64,000 nucleotides of DNA from Dipteronia dyeriana (Eukaryota > Streptophyta > Magnoliopsida > Sapindales > Sapindaceae), in the NCBI GenBank assembly GCA_032871835.1, contig CM065298.1, positions 99,013,891 to 99,077,890 of the forward strand. The letters run 5' to 3'. Shown piece after piece: positions 58,851-64,000 of this stretch. Below the pieces are notes generated by a model. The model was not told where the DNA came from. It was given only the letters and a program-made list of their open reading frames with translations, and did no database searches. The translations under genes were made by a program, and so were the position numbers. Within the stretch, counting starts at the first letter, position 1. The number at the start of each line of letters is the position of its first letter.

Positions 58851-59862
58851 GTGATCATGAATGCAAAACACAAACAAGCACGCAACATAAAATGCTATGA
58901 TCAACACATCCTATGGTAAATACTAGACATGAGCATGAATGCACAAATCACATATAGTCTAGTTGATCATGCATGTGTAATCAAATCTAGATCATGTAAG
59001 ATATGTTCAATATTAATCACATTCTAGATACATGCATATATCTAAACTTGAATCACAAGATATGTTTAACAAATCACAAGATCAAGTTTAAATCACAAAA
59101 ACCTAAAACATGCTAAAATCATATGACAGAGTCAAATAGATTTAAGCAAAAGTTCTTGAGCATATTCCTAATCATAGATTCAACAAATCATATGAATAGC
59201 TCAAAAGAACATAAGCAAATGTATTATATGAGATTTTCAGCCAAGAGAGCCTAATACATGTGAGGAACTATTTTTCACAAAATCAAACAATTAAAGATCA
59301 TAAAATAGTCCTAGAATCAAAGCTACCATAATACAATCTCAAACATGTGATAACATAGGCAAAATCAAAACCTAACTCAACATGTATGATTTCAATTGAA
59401 ATTCAATCTAGCTTTGAAAGTGTTCAAAACACAAATCAAAACACTCACAATATACAAATATATATAGAAGAAGAAGACCCAAGGCAATTGACCAAGTTTT
59501 GCAAGAAAATTTTGAGAGAAAATCAATACCTTAGTTGATTTAGGTGCAGTCCCTTTTCTATATGATTAGACACCAAAACAGTAGAAAAATTAACTCAAAC
59601 CTTCAGAGAAAAGATGTAGGATGAATTGATAAACACTCTCAACTTCGAATCACTCAAATCAGAGTTCAAATGAAGAAGTTATAATGTTTGGAAGGTGAGA
59701 AAATTTAGAGAAAAAATTTCTGCACATTTGATTTAAATTTCTTCTTATAATGAAATGTGAGGGGGAAAGAGTTTATAAAGGAGTGGGAAACTTGGACATG
59801 TGAAATGACCAAGAGGGGCAAGATGAAGCCAAGCAAGTTTGCTTCCCAATATGGTGTGTGGG

Positions 59863-59913
59863 CATCTCGGAGCAGCAAGCCTTCTGCCCCGAGATGGCCA
59901 CGGGCCATCTCGG
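59863..59913. repeat. Palindrome pair CATCTCGG ... CCGAGATGG / CCATCTCGG
   Basis: CATCTCGG (59,863) pairs with CCGAGATG (59,889), and CCGAGATGGCC pairs with GGCCATCTCGG around a 3-base loop (59,889-59,913). This is a stable hairpin in the middle of the LTR, the equivalent of the palindrome blocks in the other LTRs. Confidence 0.85.
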
Positions 59914-60357
59914 GAAAGAAGACAATGCTTGCTTCTTTCTCCTTCGACCCTCCTTCGCGTTCTTTGACCGTTCTCCGGCCTCCAAACTCGAAATTTAAAT
60001 CTGTTTATGGATTAAGAACTATAACTCTCACACACACATGGAAATATAAGATACTCAATCCAAAAAATAATAATTCGACTAGATAAATGAAGACGAAGAC
60101 AATGTATGAAACATGAGTTGAAAGTGTAGAATCTTTTGACTTAGCACTTGAAATCAATAGTATGAGTAACCGAAATGAACGGAACTCTATCAAGAATGAT
60201 TTAAGACTAAATCCAAGTTCAATATCCATGTTATACAAACATATACACCAAACACAATTCACACTAGAATGCAAACTACATAGATATAGTTTCCAATCAT
60301 GCATATTCCAAACCAATGCATGACCATTCATCTTAAAGTGTGTGAATGTGTTATATA

Positions 60358-60522
60358 TGGTGCACAACGATGCAAGGACACATATGAATGAATTGTATGT
60401 GTGTGCCTATAATGGTGCATAACGATGCAGGGACACAAATGTATGATATGTGTGTTTTTGCCTATAATGGTGCACAACTATGCATGGACACAAATGTATG
60501 ATATGTGTGTGTGTGTGCCTAA
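60358..60522. repeat. Three tandem copies of a 57-base unit
   Basis: Units start TATGGTGCACAACGATGC or TAATGGTGCATAACGATGC, contain GGACACAAATGTATGATATG and end GTGTGCCTA. They lie within the solo LTR. Confidence 0.85.
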
Positions 60523-60729
60523 GCCTTGTAAGAGAAAGATAAGGTCTTAGTATACCTTTGTAGAAACATATTGCATCCCTTCTCTTTGAAGACTTAGAAC
60601 TTGCTTTGACTTGTTGTTTCTTCTTCATTGAAGCTTGAATCATCATGAACCTAAACAACTAAGTCATTACAAGTAAACATCATTTTGATATGGAATTCAT
60701 GCCAACACAAGCTAAAACCTAACACAAGT

Positions 60730-61004
60730 CCGCCAGTTGATCATTTGTGTCCACATGTTCAAGTGCAATGCATTTGCTCTCAACTAGCTCTCTAATGAAA
60801 TGATGTATAAGTCAATATGCTTGGTTCTAGAATGTTGGACATGATTTTTTGAAATATTAATGGCACTCATGTTATCACAATAAAGGGTTAGAGTACCTTG
60901 CTCAAAGCCATAATCCACAAGCATTTGCTTCATCCAAAGTAGTTGTGTACAAGCACTCCCAACGGCTATATACTCAGCCTCGGCTATGGATAATGATATG
61001 GAAT
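60730..61004 (-). pseudogene. RNase H region of SV1 pol
   Basis: Reads LSIAEAEYIAVGSACTQLLW, MKQMLVDYGFEQ, TLYCDNMSAINISKN and, after a frameshift near 60,830, HHFIRELVESKCIALEHVDT and NDQLADL. These are the standard C-terminal copia RNase H motifs (AEAEYIA and the CDN acidic residue). Its upstream part is cut by insertion of the element at 61,010, and its downstream tail lies at 58,015-58,086. Confidence 0.88.
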
Positions 61005-61009
61005 TTTAC

Positions 61010-62063
61010 TGATAAAGTATTTCACTGTGACCCAATTCAATGCACCTAGTGCACTAGATTCTTTTGCCCAAAGACACCACATTTTGATGATTTTAGACTC
61101 ATCATAACACATTTGATCCCACTCAAATGCTAGCAAAAGAATCTACAACTTTAACAAGATAAAAGAGCCCAACCTTTATCTTAAGTTGTGAATATTATTC
61201 AAGATTGACTAAAGAATTGTGCCTACCTCATACATATCTAGATGTATGAACAATTCTTCTTTTCTCATAGTCTTTTGACTTTATGATTATTTACTTTTGA
61301 CAATTATAATAATTAAACTATAAATGCTATAAGATTTGTTAAACTAAAAATCACTTTATTAATATGAAAAGATTGTCAAATACATTGTTATACTTTTGCT
61401 ATTGAGCATAATCCCAACAATGTCCCACTTGCTCTATAGCAAATGTGTCATTTCGCTCTTCCCCATGTTCTCTAGATGCCCATCAAAACTTTTTTATGGA
61501 AGAGTCTTTGTAAAGGGATCAGTTAGATTATCTGCTAACTTGATCTTGGTAATCGTCACGTCACCCCTATGCACAATTTCCCTCAGAAAGTGATACTTTA
61601 TTTCAATGTGTTTCCCTCTCTTATGACTTCTTGGTTCTCTTGAATAGCCACTGCTCCACTATTGTCACAATAGATAGTGATCTGCTTATTCGCATCAGGA
61701 ACCACTTCCAGTCAATCAAGAACTGGCGAAGCCAGATAGCCTCTTTAACGGCCTCGCATGCTGCAACATACTCGGCTTCCATGGTGGAATCAGCAATACA
61801 AGATTGCTTGATACTCCTCCATATGACTGCCCCTCCTCAAATAGTAAACACAGATACTTATGTTGATCTCCTGGAGTCAGAATCTGACTGAAAATCATAA
61901 TTTGTATACCTAACGGGAATTAAATCCCCTCCAGAGTATACGAGCATAAAATCTCTCGTTCTCCTAAGATACTTGAAAATATGTTTGACAGTCGTCCAGT
62001 GATCAGGACCAGGATTCGATTGAAACCTGCTAACTATGCCCATAACAAAACAAATATCTGGTA
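61010..62063 (-). mobile_element. Copia element E1, 3' part, inserted in SV1
   Basis: The 3' LTR 61,010-61,419 (410 bp; minus-strand start TGTTGGGATTATGC, end ACTTTATCA) follows a polypurine tract AAGTGGGAC. Downstream in SV1 the adjacent five bases are GTAAA (61,005-61,009), one side of the expected duplication. The pol part (61,420-62,063) is a different copia lineage from SV1. The element's 5' part is beyond the insertion at 62,064 and outside the window. Confidence 0.82.
61435..62063 (-). pseudogene. Copia pol C-terminus of element E1
   Basis: Reads PDICFVMGIVSRFQSNPGPD and HIFKYLRRTRDFMLVYSGGD, a YTNYDFQSDSDSRRST stretch, then STMEAEYVAACEAVKEAIWL, the CDNSGAV motif and HRGDVTITKIKLADNLTDPF before the end. 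These are the RNase H region and tail of a copia polyprotein. Frameshifts near 61,850 and 61,640 break it. It is cut at 62,064 within the RPDI(C/A) motif by an LTR. Confidence 0.88.
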
Positions 62064-62781
62064 TGTTGGAACCTCGTTCACCGGTTAAGCAGCGGAACTA
62101 GGTTTTAAATTTTTTTATACAGATCATAATCTGTATCTGGGACAGTGAACTTGAGATCGTAATTATTTTTTGGAACTAATACATACAATATGTAAACACA
62201 GGAAATTGAAATCGATATAATCAGAAGAAGAACATGCCAACGTTTGGAGGCTCCTTCACTTTACGTTATGCTCCTGTCTGAATCACTCTTACCAACGTTT
62301 GGAAGCTCCTTCACTTTACGATGTGCTTCTATTTGAACCACTCGATCTTCCTCGCTATCTCCCGAAACTGGTAACTGCGTGTGGGTGCGTCATAGTCTCA
62401 GGAACTTGAATGGAGGATGTAAAGAGAATTGAAGAAACTCTTTCTTCTAGATCAATATGCAACACTTGCTTTCATCTTTTCATAGGCACACATGAAATTA
62501 TTATCTTCACTTGTTCACGCCAACAAAAAAAAAACTTTTTTTTTCACAAATATATATTCATGCCTTGCTTCACCAATCTATATTCACACCTTGCTTGGTT
62601 GATAACAGAGCAAGCATTTTTTTTTTAATAAAAATATACCTCTCATTCTTATCATGAGTTAATATATATATTAATAATATATGTGAATCAAGTATTTACA
62701 TCCTATGTAAATTCTTCTTTTGACTAATGTTTCATATGCACATACCAATTTGCATCCAATGTAATCTCTTGTGTTATTAAT

Positions 62782-62821
<40 letters not shown>

Positions 62822-64000
62822 TATCATTTTTAAATATATCTAATATATTAAAAGTGATAATAAGTATTTTAAATTTAAACTTAAATTCAAATACTTAGAT
62901 AATTGATTTAGTAAAAATAAAATAATCCTATTATTTTATATTCACCTAAATCCATATATCAACTAACACCCTCCAATTAATAGTTAATTCATAATTCATA
63001 ATTATCAATATAATTAAATAATCTATTTATTTAATTAATTTAACTATTAACATTCATTAATTAAATAATCTCATTATCCAATTAATTCCCGAATAAATAC
63101 GTGTCACTTTCGTAACACAATTAATTGGACAATCCAATTAATTAACCGTGACCCTTGTTACCTAAATCGATTGGGCTAGCAAGGGGACCTAATGGACCCG
63201 CAGTATTTTGAGCTCCAATAATCCTCAGAATCATTAACTAAACTCTTTAACTAATATTCCTTTATTATTAATTTCAGTGTTATTCTACTAAAAACCCGAA
63301 GCTGCACTCTCTCAACTGCAGACCCTTTTACACAGACCGATACAACTCGGTGTCCATCGATATAGCTATTACACATGGTGTGATCCTCCACAGTAGTTCA
63401 TAATTAGAACTGGGTCATAATATCCGTTATACCCTCGTAATTACATATATCCTTTAAGTACCGTTGATTCTGTAATGAACAATAACTCATATTTCCTCAC
63501 GGAATTAGAAGAGCGCTCATATTGTCCTAGTCCCAAATCAATCCTTAAGGGAACTACCATCTACTTCTCACAAGAATGAGTGGATTCCATTATTTTGTAC
63601 AAACCTTCTCAGCCACAAGCCAAACCACAATCCCAACATACAAAGCATATTGATCGGAAACAACATCCGACCTTACCCATGGTATATCAAAGACCACGAT
63701 CTAACCTGAAGGAGTCGATAAGACACTCAGGATTAATATCACCCACATATAACCATCATTAGTTGATATATATGAATCTCATCGGTAAACGGATCTTGGT
63801 GAGAGATTCATATAGATTATGGCCCGGTCCTATATGATCACATCATACAAGGTGCCTCCATTCCCATATCTCATATGAATGATTCAGGATAGAATTATCG
63901 TATATTACGGAATGGACCGCATCTATAGATTAACCATAAATAAAGTATCCAGCTTTATTTGCTATCTATGGACTCTTTAGATTGTACGTCTCTTACTGTA
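62064..64000 (-). mobile_element. LTR (same family as 894-2,894), running off the window
   Basis: On the minus strand it ends GGTTCCAACA at 62,064, followed by TACCA (62,059-62,063), one half of a presumed duplication. It matches the solo LTR at 894-2,894 in reverse orientation along its length, for example the TTACACAGACCGATACA and CCTTTAAGTACC stretches, but with many substitutions and a longer TA run (62,785-62,817). About 140 further bases would complete it beyond 64,000. Whether it is solo or attached to an element cannot be seen. Confidence 0.85.
62785..62817. repeat. (TA)n microsatellite in the right-end LTR
   Basis: About 16 TA units. The left-end relative has only short TATATA runs at 2,178-2,210. 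Confidence 0.9.

Larger units (their letters stand above)
58092..60724 (-). mobile_element. Solo LTR (2.6 kb) inserted in SV1 pol
   Basis: On the minus strand it starts TGTTAGGTTTTAGC and ends GATTGTATTTTCA, flanked by an exact duplication ACTTG (58,087-58,091 and 60,725-60,729). It has an ACGTTG/ACGTGG-type motif near 58,392, a tandem segment at 58,546-58,850, a perfect-type palindrome at 59,889-59,913 and three 57-base units at 60,358-60,520. Its ends resemble Sirevirus LTRs but it is a different family from SV1's own LTR. Confidence 0.93.

Noticed and set aside
59757..60367. Open frames of 70-120 codons
   Set aside because: Inside the 2.6-kb solo LTR; no conserved motifs.

Overview
This window is nuclear DNA of a flowering plant, most likely a eudicot. 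It is AT-rich, its one conserved gene has short exons with plant-type GT..AG introns, and almost everything else is plant transposable elements: Ty1-copia including Sirevirus-like elements, Tat-type Ty3-gypsy, hAT, Mutator-like (MULE) and Tourist-like (PIF/Harbinger) elements, many nested in each other. I see no bacterial genes, RNA genes or CRISPR arrays.

Layout. 1-11,423: a decayed minus-strand Tat-type gypsy element. Its 5' LTR is at 10,050-11,423, its gag and integrase lie at 7.5-10.0 kb, and an antisense extra ORF on the plus strand (1-6,472) is split by two solo LTRs. 11.5-13.2 kb: a degenerate hAT transposase. 13,953-24,191: a hAT MITE holding a MULE that holds a second MULE with opposed 23-bp tandem arrays; all three insertions have target-site duplications readable in the sequence.

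25,342-47,080 (minus): the only recognisable host gene, the C-terminal 17 exons of tripeptidyl-peptidase II (TPP2), about 604 codons. One intron has grown from about 0.27 kb to 14.9 kb by insertion of copia element A (26,905-41,500). A contains copia B (27,202-31,332) and copia C (35,393-40,755), and C contains a 666-bp hAT MITE. The gene has an apparent frameshift in one exon and an apparently missing splice donor after another. No exon for its N-terminal subtilisin half is visible in the 17 kb upstream.

47.1-64.0 kb: Tourist-like MITEs, a second hAT transposase relic (51.0-54.1 kb) split by a solo LTR, and then a nest on the minus strand. A Sirevirus-like element (3' LTR 55,360-56,808, polypurine-tract zone, pol tail) is split by a solo LTR (58,092-60,724) and by another copia element (61,010 upward), and that copia is split by an LTR running off the window end. 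That last LTR is the same family as the solo LTR at 894-2,894.

The genes do not work together as a pathway. The window shows a housekeeping peptidase gene being enlarged, and perhaps inactivated, by layers of transposon insertion. Exact 5, 8, 9 or 10 bp duplications at the insertion sites let the order of events be read.
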